NCBI RefSeq assembly: GCF_027213965.1
Contig: NZ_JAPWGX010000002.1
Span: 624,412 to 688,411 of the forward strand
Source: Maritalea porphyrae
Lineage (GTDB): Bacteria > Pseudomonadota > Alphaproteobacteria > Rhizobiales > Devosiaceae
Direction: 5' to 3'
Length of the DNA stretch: 64,000 nucleotides
The position numbers and the translations under genes were made by a program. Position 1 is the first letter of the stretch. Each line of letters starts with the position of its first letter. Below the pieces are notes generated by a model. That model worked only from the letters and a program-made list of their open reading frames with translations, searched no databases and was not told the DNA's origin. Of the stretch, positions 57,001-63,771 are shown piece after piece.

Positions 57001-57597
57001 CGGTTCCGCAATGGATCGGGTGCGCGTGATCTTGATTTGGACACAGCATCGATTGGCAAAGATGCCATTGCACATGCATTTGCCGATTTGGAAAAAGGTA
57101 AATGGGCCGCGCTGGATGACCGGGCCGCGCTTTTGGGTGTTGAGCCAGTGGCCATGCAATGTGAATTGCCTGGACCAACCGGAGAGTTGAACCGCTTGTC
57201 TTATACCCCACGGGGTAAAATGCTTTTGCTTGGTGCGGGCGAAGGGCTGGTTGATTTGGCCAAAATGGCGCTTGCGTTGGGCAATAAAGTTGTGGTGGTA
57301 ACGCCTGAGGTTTCTGCCCAATTGGCGCAAGTGCAAATGGTTGGTGCGCCAATTGCTGTGCTTGAAGGGGTGGTGGACCCCGCGGTTCTTAGTGAACTTG
57401 AAATCGATGGGGTTGGCTTAGCCGCGTCAGGCGCGTTTGCTCAATCGGTCCGCCTGGCTTTGGCGAAACGAAAGGGGCCGATTGTGCCCGTGATCACCAA
57501 TGGGTTTGATGTGGCTGGCTTTGTGCATGAGCGCGCCATTTGCGTGGATACAACGGCGGCGGGCGGCAATGCTTCGCTGTTGGCGCAATCTAGCTAG
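54034..57597 (+). CDS. putA: Bifunctional proline dehydrogenase / delta-1-pyrroline-5-carboxylate dehydrogenase PutA
   Basis: An 1187-residue enzyme in two parts. The PRODH barrel (about residues 190-480) shows NPGISIKLSALHPRY, VRLVKGAYWDTEVK and YAPVGAHRDLLAYLVRRLLENGANSSFV. The aldehyde dehydrogenase part has SPWNFPLAIFTGQVAAAL, Glu in ETGGLNAMIV and catalytic Cys in AGQRCSALR. The C terminus continues about 150 residues beyond it, as in long PutA forms. There is no N-terminal ribbon-helix-helix domain, so it cannot repress its own gene. It oxidises proline to glutamate at the membrane with FAD and NAD. Confidence 0.96.
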   Translation: MLDKIREEIRAHYLPDEDQVIERLVVQSKLSETDRHAIVDDAANLVSSLRDQSKQGLMETFLAEYGLSTDEGVSLMCLAEAMLRVPDGPTVDDLIADKIVDEDWLKHLGVAESFLVQASTLGLVVSSALLDGDGPGVMKPIAQLSKRLSAPVIRTAVGQAMRIMGSQFVLGRDINEALKNGSGSVSKGYTYSFDMLGEGARTQADAQRYHKAYLNAIERLAKESTFGDVRKNPGISIKLSALHPRYEYIKRDTVVNEMVERVIELVKPAAQAQMGLNIDAEEADRLDLSLDIIEKVLKHPDLEGWDGFGVVVQAYGPRAAFVIDWLYALAQKLDRKIMVRLVKGAYWDTEVKRAQVMGLSGYPVFTRKVNTDISYLGCARKLLDMQDRIYPQFATHNAHTTSAVLRMAGNEREGFEFQRLHGMGEGLHDVLRQQNGTRCRIYAPVGAHRDLLAYLVRRLLENGANSSFVNQAYDKKIPPRAIVSDPVGAHLDHVTARNTNLPLPREIFGVERKNAKGWDFTDVNDVRLIHQESRKFAAPFQWRAKASKALGEGAKDQPVFNPSNPSEIVGFAENVTPDQVQKAIGVALEGQKAWGATDVVDRAGILKRAATMFEERATEFFALATREAGKSLPDGIAEVREAVDFLRYYANEGLKAEHQGDPRGVIGCISPWNFPLAIFTGQVAAALVTGNAVVAKPAEQSPLMGGLAVSILHDAGVPKDALLLVAGAGDIGAALTADPRIGGICFTGSTEVAKLIDMQLAKTAASDAMLIAETGGLNAMIVDSTALAEQAVRDIVASAFQSAGQRCSALRMLYVQQDIADDLLEMLYGAMEALKMGDPWDDATDVGPVIDADAQAEILTYCEGLEKQGRLLRKLEAPQKGYFVAPHIFKVDSINDLEREIFGPILHVATFKARQLDQVIADINGRGFGLTFGLHTRVDDRIEKIGAKIKVGNFYVNRNQIGAIVGSQPFGGEGLSGTGPKAGGPNYLNRFRNGSGARDLDLDTASIGKDAIAHAFADLEKGKWAALDDRAALLGVEPVAMQCELPGPTGELNRLSYTPRGKMLLLGAGEGLVDLAKMALALGNKVVVVTPEVSAQLAQVQMVGAPIAVLEGVVDPAVLSELEIDGVGLAASGAFAQSVRLALAKRKGPIVPVITNGFDVAGFVHERAICVDTTAAGGNASLLAQSS

Positions 57598-57611
57598 GTG
57601 CCCATTTTTAT

Positions 57612-57635
57612 TGGCCCCAAGCTCAATTGGGGCCA
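57612..57635 (+). terminator. Hairpin after putA
   Basis: Perfect 9 bp stem TGGCCCCAA / TTGGGGCCA with a six-base loop 15 bases after the putA stop. No U-run follows, so it may protect the mRNA end and act together with the next terminator. Confidence 0.6.
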
Positions 57636-57668
57636 TTAAGATCAAAATGCACTTCAATAAATGACAAT

Positions 57669-57699
57669 AAAAAACCCGGCCAATGAGCCGGGTTTTTTT
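57669..57699. terminator. Bidirectional terminator between putA and rplS
   Basis: AAAAAACCCGGC / GCCGGGTTTTTTT around loop CAATGA: a GC-rich stem flanked by A-run and T-run, so it works for both convergent genes. Confidence 0.95.
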
Positions 57700-57723
57700 A
57701 ATTTCGTTGTTAGCGAAAAGCGA

Positions 57724-58224
57724 CTATTCAGCGCTTGCTTCGCCTTCAGCAGCGGCTGCTTTTGCAGCTTCAGAAGCGGCTTTAGCTGCAGCTTTTTCTG
57801 CTTCGCGGGCTGCTTTTGCAACTGCGTTTGCTTCGCGCTCACCGTCTTGAATCTTTTTGGTACGTGCATTTGTTGATTCAAAAATACGAGCTGATTTGCC
57901 GCGCAATTCACGAAGATAATAAAGCTTCGCACGACGGACTTTACCGCGGCGCAGCACTTCGATGCTGTCGACAACTGGTGAGTAAAGTGGGAAAACCCGC
58001 TCAACACCTTCGCCATAAGAAATTTTGCGAACTGTGAAGCTTTGGTTCAAGCCAGCGCCTGCACGAGCAATCACAACGCCTTCATAGGCTTGCAAACGCT
58101 CTTTTTCGCCTTCGCGGATTTTCACCCAAACTTTAACGGTATCGCCGTGTGAAAAGTCTGGTGTTTCGCGCTTTGCGGCAAGTTCTTCGAGCTGCTCTTT
58201 TTCAAGCTGTTGAATAATATTCAT
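57724..58224 (-). CDS. rplS: 50S ribosomal protein L19
   Basis: The ATG at 58224 ([15 protein letters not shown]) gives 166 residues; a 30-codon longer frame is not L19-like. The core ([72 protein letters not shown]) is followed by an Ala/Glu-rich tail of about 50 residues, common in Hyphomicrobiales. L19 sits at the subunit interface. It normally follows trmD; here trmD is 5.5 kb upstream, so rplS must have its own promoter or a long leader. Confidence 0.96.
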   Translation of the reverse strand: MNIIQQLEKEQLEELAAKRETPDFSHGDTVKVWVKIREGEKERLQAYEGVVIARAGAGLNQSFTVRKISYGEGVERVFPLYSPVVDSIEVLRRGKVRRAKLYYLRELRGKSARIFESTNARTKKIQDGEREANAVAKAAREAEKAAAKAASEAAKAAAAEGEASAE

Positions 58225-58513
58225 GTTTTTCGTCCGTTGATTCTCGCCGATCAGAGCGTCCCTAAAAGTCGAGCCAGAAGGGGCGGTTACACCGGTCTTG
58301 GTGTTTAGTGACAAAATAGATTGGCGGGCTATAACCCGAAATGGCCCCAGAGTCTATGGGTTTGTTGCTGTTTTGATGAAATAAAGAGAGCATTTTTACG
58401 CGCCGCCGTTGGTCGCTGCGCTCCCGTCCCCTTCACCCCCGCCAATCGGTGCATTCAACCAATTCCGAACAAGCTCGGGAAAAGATGGACGAAACAACTT
58501 GTTGTTGAGGACC

Positions 58514-58588
58514 CCGGCCAACTTTTTGGCCGCGCCCGCGCAGGTGCAACAGTTTTCATAGGCCGGTTTCAGGCCGTCATGAAAACTG
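58514..58588. repeat. Two adjacent hairpins upstream of rplS
   Basis: CGGCCAA / TTGGCCG with loop CTTT at 58514-58531, and CAGTTTTCAT / ATGAAAACTG at 58549-58588 whose interior also pairs GGCC with GGCC. They may be parts of a structured RNA on either strand. Confidence 0.55.
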
Positions 58589-58673
58589 TGGTACGCACCG
58601 CGAGCGAAAACAGAAATAAACACCACCAAAATCGCCATACCCATATGAGCATAACGCGGAAATTGTTTTGCAG

Positions 58674-58743
58674 CATGCGAGGTCTTCAAAGGCTCGATTA
58701 TTGCGCTATTTTTAGGTCATTGAGCCCATGAAGGCCTCGCATG
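58674..58743. repeat. 70-base long hairpin
   Basis: Arms CATGCGAGGTCTTCA (58674-58688) and TGAAGGCCTCGCATG (58729-58743) pair with one G-T in 15; inside, GGCTCGAT and ATTGAGCC pair in seven of eight positions after a 2x2 internal loop. The loop is about 20 bases and A/T-rich. A structured RNA or a small mobile repeat are both possible. Confidence 0.6.
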
Positions 58744-59290
58744 TCATGGCTTTTTGCCAAAATCAAATTGCCCCGGGGTGCTAAACCCTTTTATCCCCTT
58801 ACCCGCGCTTGCAAGTTGCTCACGTATATTACGCCTTGCAATCAATTTGAGACAGGCGAGCATTGCCCATCACGACTTACGGTTGCCTTCGGTGTCAGGC
58901 TGGACATTTTGATTTCGGCGCAAAACAGCATCGTCATTACTGTTCACCACCTTCTTCCAACAGGGCACCAAATTCGGTTTCCCCGGCCACTCCTCGCTCG
59001 TCAGCAAGCTGCGTGGCTGAATGAAAGACGAGAGCATGATGACATGGGTAACGTTGGGCGGGGATAAGTTTTTTTGTTTTGAGCTGCCAATGGTCGTTGC
59101 GCCGTCAAGTTTTGAATGCTCAAGCCGCGCGCTGACCTCGGCGCCCTCGGTGAATGTTTGTGTGTGAGTGCTGGTGATGAATGCCGGGTTTGCGCCCATA
59201 TTAGACATTATCGGATTTGGACGCTTCCAAAGTTAGACAACTTAAGTAATATCAAAACCATAAATCAGGGGAACAATCAGGGAAGCGTGC

Positions 59291-59752
59291 GTGCCAAAAG
59301 AGATTGAAAAACTGCCTTGGTATCGTTCCAAGAAATACAAGGGTAATTTGACAGAAAACCAAAAACGTCAACTCGATGGATTTCGTATGCAGGAAAAACA
59401 CCCTGCTACCGATCCCGATAGTTTACCCGGAGATGTTCAAAGTTATATCAACTCGCTTGAGTTTGATCTGATTGAACTTAAGAGAGATAGCTCCTTCTAC
59501 GGTGCTATAGCGGCCACTGTTTTTGCGATTGCATTGGCATATTATTATTACTTAGGAAATGGATATTTCCACACCTTTGTTGGATACGCATTTTCAATAG
59601 GGCTAATAGTTTTTGCTTGGTGGCAACATCACAAGAAGAACAAAGCTCTCTTAGAGGAACTAACACCATCTGACTCTTACGATCCAACTGCAGAAGCTAT
59701 CAAACGCGAATGGGAAATTACATATTCCGTAAATACCCCCAAAGATACTTAA
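59291..59752 (+). CDS. Hypothetical two-helix membrane protein
   Basis: A 153-residue product from a GTG at 59291 with GGGAAG five bases upstream. The N-terminal 70 residues are charged, two membrane segments follow (IAATVFAIALAYYYYLG and FHTFVGYAFSIGLIVFAWW, about residues 74-112), and the rest is polar. Both termini would face the same side. I do not recognise a family. It lies nine bases before the next gene, so the two form a pair in the accessory region between trmD and rplS. The A/T-rich codon use differs from the housekeeping genes nearby. Confidence 0.65.
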   Translation: MPKEIEKLPWYRSKKYKGNLTENQKRQLDGFRMQEKHPATDPDSLPGDVQSYINSLEFDLIELKRDSSFYGAIAATVFAIALAYYYYLGNGYFHTFVGYAFSIGLIVFAWWQHHKKNKALLEELTPSDSYDPTAEAIKREWEITYSVNTPKDT

Positions 59753-59761
59753 AGGGACAAA

Positions 59762-60493
59762 ATGTTTTGGAAGCGAAAAAATAAAAGCGCTGAGCCAGAA
59801 ATCATCACAACTAAAGTAACCCCAATGCCAGAAAAATCAGCATCTGAGAGGATGATGGATTCGGCAGAAATCATCGCAACCGAATTGCGTAATTACGAGC
59901 AAGAAGCGCTAAGCCTAGAAAAAACCGAGCCAGATGCAGAATTATTGGAGGCTCAAGAAAAGCTGGAGGCCGCCCGAAAGATCGTAAGAGATGGTCGCCT
60001 TGCCTATGCCTTAGTACGCCAATTAGTCGATCATATAATGCACTGGTCGTCTTGGGTGAAAATGGATGACTTTCAAAAATATGTACACTTCGACGCTAAG
60101 AATGTGTCTGCGTCACGCACTAAATCCGAAGGCGAGTCTGGAAACATCAATACGGACACGATCTCTTTTACTTTTGAAGGATCAAAATACTGTTGTGTAA
60201 TTCATGACCAAGGATACTCCTCCGCTCCCGATAGCGCATACAAATTTGGGGAAGTTGAATTTTGGGCTAATGAAAAACTGGCCTTAAAGCTCTCGATGGT
60301 GGAGGACTATTCAAATGAATACTCAAGATGGGAATTTAGCGATGTAATGGCATTTCATTCAGGGAAATGGATGACCGCACTTCTCAAGATTTCATCGCAG
60401 ATTGAGCAACGACAACAAGAAGGGGTGGACAAGTTTTCTGATGATCGCGTGAAAGAGGCTGGCGCCAACATCAATCTCGATTCGGATAGCTAA
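59762..60493 (+). CDS. Hypothetical soluble protein paired with membrane gene
   Basis: A 243-residue product; AAAGGG lies seven bases before its ATG. A Lys-rich N terminus is followed by a long Glu/Ala-rich helix (about residues 28-85, possible coiled coil: IIATELRNYEQEALSLE, AQEKLEAARKIV) and a mixed alpha/beta part with SFTFEGSKYCCVIHDQGYSS and FGEVEFWANEKLALKLSMV. No signal peptide or membrane helix. No family recognised. Co-transcribed with the preceding gene. Confidence 0.65.
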   Translation: MFWKRKNKSAEPEIITTKVTPMPEKSASERMMDSAEIIATELRNYEQEALSLEKTEPDAELLEAQEKLEAARKIVRDGRLAYALVRQLVDHIMHWSSWVKMDDFQKYVHFDAKNVSASRTKSEGESGNINTDTISFTFEGSKYCCVIHDQGYSSAPDSAYKFGEVEFWANEKLALKLSMVEDYSNEYSRWEFSDVMAFHSGKWMTALLKISSQIEQRQQEGVDKFSDDRVKEAGANINLDSDS

Positions 60494-60672
60494 AGAAGCA
60501 CTGCTCTGCTCTCAATCATCATGCGGTTGATCTCTCGACCATCTGATAAAAAGCATCGCGCAACGGTACGTCCGAATTTATCCGAATCCACTTTTTCGCA
60601 TGTGATATTTTGCCCCTTGGCAATATCAAACAAATAGTTGGTTGCCGCTTTGTCCACATAGCGGAAATACAC
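60490..60672 (-). pseudogene. Remnant of a staphylococcal-nuclease-like gene
   Basis: A 60-codon frame whose product NITCEKVDSDKFGRTVARCF followed by DGREINRMMIESRAVLL resembles the middle-to-end part of thermonuclease (SNase) domains, where V-D-x-D-x-Y/F-G-R-x-V-A is typical. The N-terminal half with the first catalytic residues is missing and short repeats lie directly upstream. It is probably a truncated remnant. Similarity is judged by eye. Confidence 0.5.
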
Positions 60673-60710
60673 AAGCCAAATACATTTGAGCCTTGTTTCA
60701 ACTCATCATG

Positions 60711-60740
60711 GATACTCGGGTCAAGCCCGAGCATGACGGG
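60711..60740. repeat. REP-like palindromic element
   Basis: CTCGGG-TCAAG-CCCGAG (60715-60731) inside GATACTCGGG…GCATGACGGG is a hairpin of the kind dispersed in many alphaproteobacterial genomes (extragenic palindromes of the GGGTCAAGCCCGA type). It lies just upstream of the nuclease remnant. Confidence 0.7.
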
Positions 60741-60769
60741 AGTGCGTGAGGTGGCATAAGGGTGTTATC

Positions 60770-60801
60770 GGTCCGGGCTTCGGGGGGGCGGGACGGTGCG
60801 C
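60770..60801. repeat. Dispersed repeat, copy 1
   Basis: GGTCCGGGCTTCGG and then GCGGGACGGTGCGC: an imperfect inverted repeat closely matching a second copy at 63665-63694. Both lie outside genes in the trmD-rplS insert. Confidence 0.65.
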
Positions 60802-60928
60802 TGATTATGGTGAAATTCGACATTAGCTCGCGGGATAGTTGGGTGCATGAGACCTTCGCCGGCCGCATCCTGAGCGTGTTGAAGGACATAAGTTGTGGCC
60901 GGCGTGCCCCCTGCGTCGGGGGGCAACG

Positions 60929-61648
60929 TCAGCGTGGGAGGTTGCGAATGGGGGAAACGTTGGCTGCGAAGGGCACATGTCGGCGTCGAAAGCTTTGGTC
61001 TGGCACGCATTGGGGGGTGCTGATCCGGTCCATGCGAAAATGGCGGAAGGCGTTGCGGGTTGGGTCATAGGCCACCAAGTACCAAAGTGGGGGTAAGATC
61101 AGCATAGCTTGTGGCTCTATATTTCGTTGGGTCCGGGCCCCGTTTGCATCACAATATTGAAACCGCAGGTGGCATTTTTTCAGAAAAGCGGTTTCAAAGG
61201 CGGGCAGTAGCGCAGGGTCCATGGCGCCCATATCCGAAATATCCACGAGGGGGGAAAGCTCTCCCACATACAAGCAATCTAAAAACCGGCGTAAATCGCG
61301 AATTTTATCCGATGGCAAGGCCTTTTCAATTTTGGCCAGTCCAGCATCGGCGAGGCTAGTAAAAGGCAGGTTGCCCGCCGCCCGCATGGAAGCAACGCTG
61401 ATGAGCAGCGCAAACACTTCGGCAACCGACAAACGGGGCGTGGTTTGAAGTGATTGGGGGTCGAGTTGTAAGCCGCCCCCGCGCCCGGGTTCTGAGTGTA
61501 TGACAAAACCTTCATCGCGCAGCGCGCTAATGTCACGCAAAATGGTGCGCCGTGACGCGCCAACTTCTTCTGCCAAGTCAGCAATTGTTGAAGTGCCATT
61601 GCGGCGAAGGCTGCGCACGATAGCGTCTAAGCGAAGGCGAATGTTCAT
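60929..61648 (-). CDS. HTH_11/WYL-domain transcriptional regulator
   Basis: A 239-residue regulator with an N-terminal DeoR-like winged helix (RLDAIVRSLRRNGTSTIADLAEEVGASRRTILRDISALRDEGF, then SEPGRGGGLQL) and a C-terminal WYL domain (LRFQYCDANGARTQRNIEPQAMLILPPLWYLVAYDPTRNAFRHFRMDRI), which binds nucleic acid or small ligands. A 27 bp palindrome lies 18 bases before its start. It diverges from an alpha/beta hydrolase gene, its probable target. Confidence 0.9.
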   Translation of the reverse strand: MNIRLRLDAIVRSLRRNGTSTIADLAEEVGASRRTILRDISALRDEGFVIHSEPGRGGGLQLDPQSLQTTPRLSVAEVFALLISVASMRAAGNLPFTSLADAGLAKIEKALPSDKIRDLRRFLDCLYVGELSPLVDISDMGAMDPALLPAFETAFLKKCHLRFQYCDANGARTQRNIEPQAMLILPPLWYLVAYDPTRNAFRHFRMDRISTPQCVPDQSFRRRHVPFAANVSPIRNLPR

Positions 61649-61665
61649 TTCAGGGTTCTACCATT

Positions 61666-61692
61666 TAATGGTGCCAGTATTTGGCACCATTA
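61666..61692. promoter_or_regulatory. Palindromic operator between WYL regulator and hydrolase
   Basis: TAATGGTGCCA-GTATT-TGGCACCATTA: perfect 11-base arms with a five-base spacer, 18 bases upstream of the regulator and 141 before the hydrolase. The half-site TGGTGCCA is itself palindromic-like. Likely the binding site of the adjacent regulator. Confidence 0.8.
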
Positions 61693-61832
61693 GGTTTTAG
61701 GCAATGCTCGTTCGCGTTGGCAAGGGGATTTTTTTCTTGTCACGCCCATTTCAAACCCCTCAGGAGCAAAACTGTGTTGCCCTAAACAAGGGCGACATCT
61801 GTTCTTGAGAAAAAGTAAAAAAGAGAAATGCT

Positions 61833-62771
61833 ATGTCCATTCCAATCGATTTTCCTCAACCCACGCTTATTTCTCTCAATGGCGTAGAACTTGAAGTCTT
61901 TGAAGCAGGTCGCAAAAACAAAGGCAATCCAATTGTCCTTTGTCACGGCTGGCCAGAACATGCCTTTTCATGGCGGTATCAAGTGCCAGCGCTTGTTGAT
62001 GCGGGTTACCATGTGATCGTTCCAAATCAGCGCGGGTTTGGCGCTTCGTCTTCCCCTTCTGAGGTGACAGACTTTGATATTGAGCATTTGGCAGGCGATC
62101 TGATCGCGCTGCTTGATCATTTTGACTATGAAAAGGCGACCTTTGTTGGTCATGATTGGGGCGCTGCGGTGGTTTGGGGGCTGACTTTATTGCACCCAAG
62201 CCGGGTGGATAAAGTCATCAACTTGGCTTTGCCCTATCAAGAACGCGGTGACATGCCATGGATTGAAATGATGGAGGCCATATTTGGCGCTGATTTTTAT
62301 TTTGTGCATTTCAACCGACAGGTTGGTGTTGCTGACGCTATTTTGGACCAGAACACGCACCAATTCCTGCGCAATATGTTCCGCAAAAACGTGCCCTTAA
62401 CCCCGCCAGAACCAGGCATGATGATGATTAATCTCGCCAACGCAAAAACACCATTGGGTGACCCTTTGATGAGTGGAGCTGAATTGGCGGTTTTTGTTAC
62501 TGCATTTGAACAATCAGGATTTACGGGCGGCATAAATTGGTATCGAAACCTTGATCGAAACTGGCATTTGTTGGCAAAGGTGGACCCAATTATTCAACAT
62601 CCCGCCCTCATGATTTATGGTGATCGGGATATGGTTGCCAAGTCGGAAACCCTTAAGGATTTTGTGCCGAACGTTGATGTGGTCAACCTTGATTGTGGCC
62701 ATTGGATTCAGCAAGAAAAGCCACAAGAAACAAATCACGCGATCCTTAATTGGCTGCAATCGCAGGATTGA
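61833..62771 (+). CDS. Alpha/beta hydrolase, epoxide-hydrolase-like
   Basis: A 312-residue alpha/beta hydrolase. The oxyanion HGxP motif is VLCHGWPEHAFSWRYQ, the nucleophile elbow FVGHDWGAAVVWG has Asp as in epoxide hydrolases and haloalkane dehalogenases, the lid Tyr lies in GGINWYRNLDRNW, the acid follows LMIYGDRDMV and the catalytic His is in DCGHWIQQEKP. The Tyr and HGWPE favour epoxide hydrolase. No signal peptide. Diverges from the WYL regulator across a clear operator. Confidence 0.9.
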   Translation: MSIPIDFPQPTLISLNGVELEVFEAGRKNKGNPIVLCHGWPEHAFSWRYQVPALVDAGYHVIVPNQRGFGASSSPSEVTDFDIEHLAGDLIALLDHFDYEKATFVGHDWGAAVVWGLTLLHPSRVDKVINLALPYQERGDMPWIEMMEAIFGADFYFVHFNRQVGVADAILDQNTHQFLRNMFRKNVPLTPPEPGMMMINLANAKTPLGDPLMSGAELAVFVTAFEQSGFTGGINWYRNLDRNWHLLAKVDPIIQHPALMIYGDRDMVAKSETLKDFVPNVDVVNLDCGHWIQQEKPQETNHAILNWLQSQD

Positions 62772-62782
62772 TCTGCCCATCC

Positions 62783-62821
62783 GCGCTTCCCTCCCTCATA
62801 AAGGGGGGAGGCGTGCTTTTT
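62783..62821 (+). terminator. Terminator after the hydrolase gene
   Basis: CGCTTCCCTCCC … GGGGGGAGGCG pair imperfectly around TCATAAA and are followed by GTGCTTTTT, 12 bases after the stop. Confidence 0.6.
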
Positions 62822-62915
62822 GCTCAGATGCGCATCGAGGCAAAAAGAGCATGGCGACAAATGTGCGGTTCGGTTAAGTTCACTTGCCTCAATGTTTTTA
62901 AGTGAAACGAAAACT

Positions 62916-63014
62916 ATGTCGGATAAATTTCAAGAAATTTTACAACAATTTATGCCCAAAACGGCAGAAAAAACCTATGGCGCGCTTTACCAATATTGCA
63001 CCAGCGGCCAATGA
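62916..63014 (+). CDS. Short open frame before hypothetical gene
   Basis: A 32-residue frame (MSDKFQEILQQFMPK…) that ends in ATGA overlapping the start of the next gene. It may be a leader peptide, or the true N terminus of the next protein cut off by a frameshift, since both parts are helical and acidic. The ribosome site is weak. Confidence 0.4.
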   Translation: MSDKFQEILQQFMPKTAEKTYGALYQYCTSGQ

Positions 63015-63637
63015 ACGAAGATAAAGCAGCGCGGGCGTTTGAAGTGTTTGTGGCCTGGTTTGATGCGCAAGAAGAGCCGCTTGCTCAAAGCTATGGATTG
63101 CTCATTTTAGGCGGTCTAATTGATAGCGGACAGTTGAAAGTCCGTGCGCAGATCTTAGCTTTTTTTGTTGAGCGGGCTGGGTTGGTCAGTGACTATTCTG
63201 TGCTCGATGATGACAATCGGTTTTTGCATTTTCTAAGTCACTTTGCTTATTTGGCGGGGTCATGTGTTGAGCACTTAAACGATAAGATCGACGGTTTGAA
63301 CGGTGTCGTTTCCGCGCTGGTTGAATTGTATTTGCGCGCACCAACGGCTTTGTGGTGCGGCGAAGAAATGCTGGTGGCGCGCACGATGCTGGAAGCAAAC
63401 TTATCTGAGACGGCTTTTGCGGCTTTGTTGGCCCGGTTAAACCCTGAAGTGGTGATGCAGGACGCTGACAATTGGGATGATGCAGCGATGATGCGTTGGC
63501 AAGATGCTGTGGTGCACGAGAACCACAAGCGGCAATTGGTGATGGCACTTCATGGGATGAATGTAAAACTGGCGCGAAAGCCGGCAGAAATGTTTGCGCC
63601 GATCATTGGGGCGCATTATGCGGGCATGTTTGGCTAA
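63011..63637 (+). CDS. Hypothetical helical protein
   Basis: A 208-residue product (MNEDKAARAFEVFVAWFDAQEE), rich in Ala and Leu helices (QSYGLLILGGLIDSGQ, FLHFLSHFAYLAGSCVEHL), without signal peptide or recognised motif. The ATG at 63011 overlaps the preceding short frame and has no clear ribosome site, which suggests translational coupling or a frameshift. No family recognised. Confidence 0.55.
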   Translation: MNEDKAARAFEVFVAWFDAQEEPLAQSYGLLILGGLIDSGQLKVRAQILAFFVERAGLVSDYSVLDDDNRFLHFLSHFAYLAGSCVEHLNDKIDGLNGVVSALVELYLRAPTALWCGEEMLVARTMLEANLSETAFAALLARLNPEVVMQDADNWDDAAMMRWQDAVVHENHKRQLVMALHGMNVKLARKPAEMFAPIIGAHYAGMFG

Positions 63638-63664
63638 GGGGGGGAACCATGTTGGGCGTAAAAT

Positions 63665-63694
63665 GGTCCCGGCTCGGGGGCCGGGACGGTGCGC
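63665..63694. repeat. Dispersed repeat, copy 2
   Basis: GGTCCCGGCTCGGG and then GGCCGGGACGGTGCGC: a good inverted repeat (GTCCCGGC / GCCGGGAC) matching the copy at 60770-60801. Confidence 0.7.
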
Positions 63695-63771
63695 GTAGGG
63701 TTCTAAATCGCACCATCTTGCACTTGATGCGGGTTCGTTCTGTCAGGTTTTACGCTTTGAACCGCCTTCAG

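Larger units (their letters stand above)
58225..59290. other. 1.07 kb without a supported gene, with strong hairpins
   Basis: Frames on both strands here (for example 58396-58689 and 58870-59208 minus, 58321-58731 plus) show no family resemblance or good ribosome site. One minus-strand frame (58396-58689) has a membrane-like stretch but would need a TTG start. The stretch contains several stable inverted repeats between 58514 and 58743, listed separately. Promoter and leader of rplS must lie in its left part. 58744-59290 shows nothing I can name. Confidence 0.5.

Noticed and set aside
58396-58689. Minus-strand frame with a membrane-like segment
   Set aside because: Needs a TTG start without a good ribosome site, runs through two hairpins and resembles no family.
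58870-59208. 112-residue minus-strand frame
   Set aside because: No recognisable motif, no ribosome site and composition typical of a chance frame.
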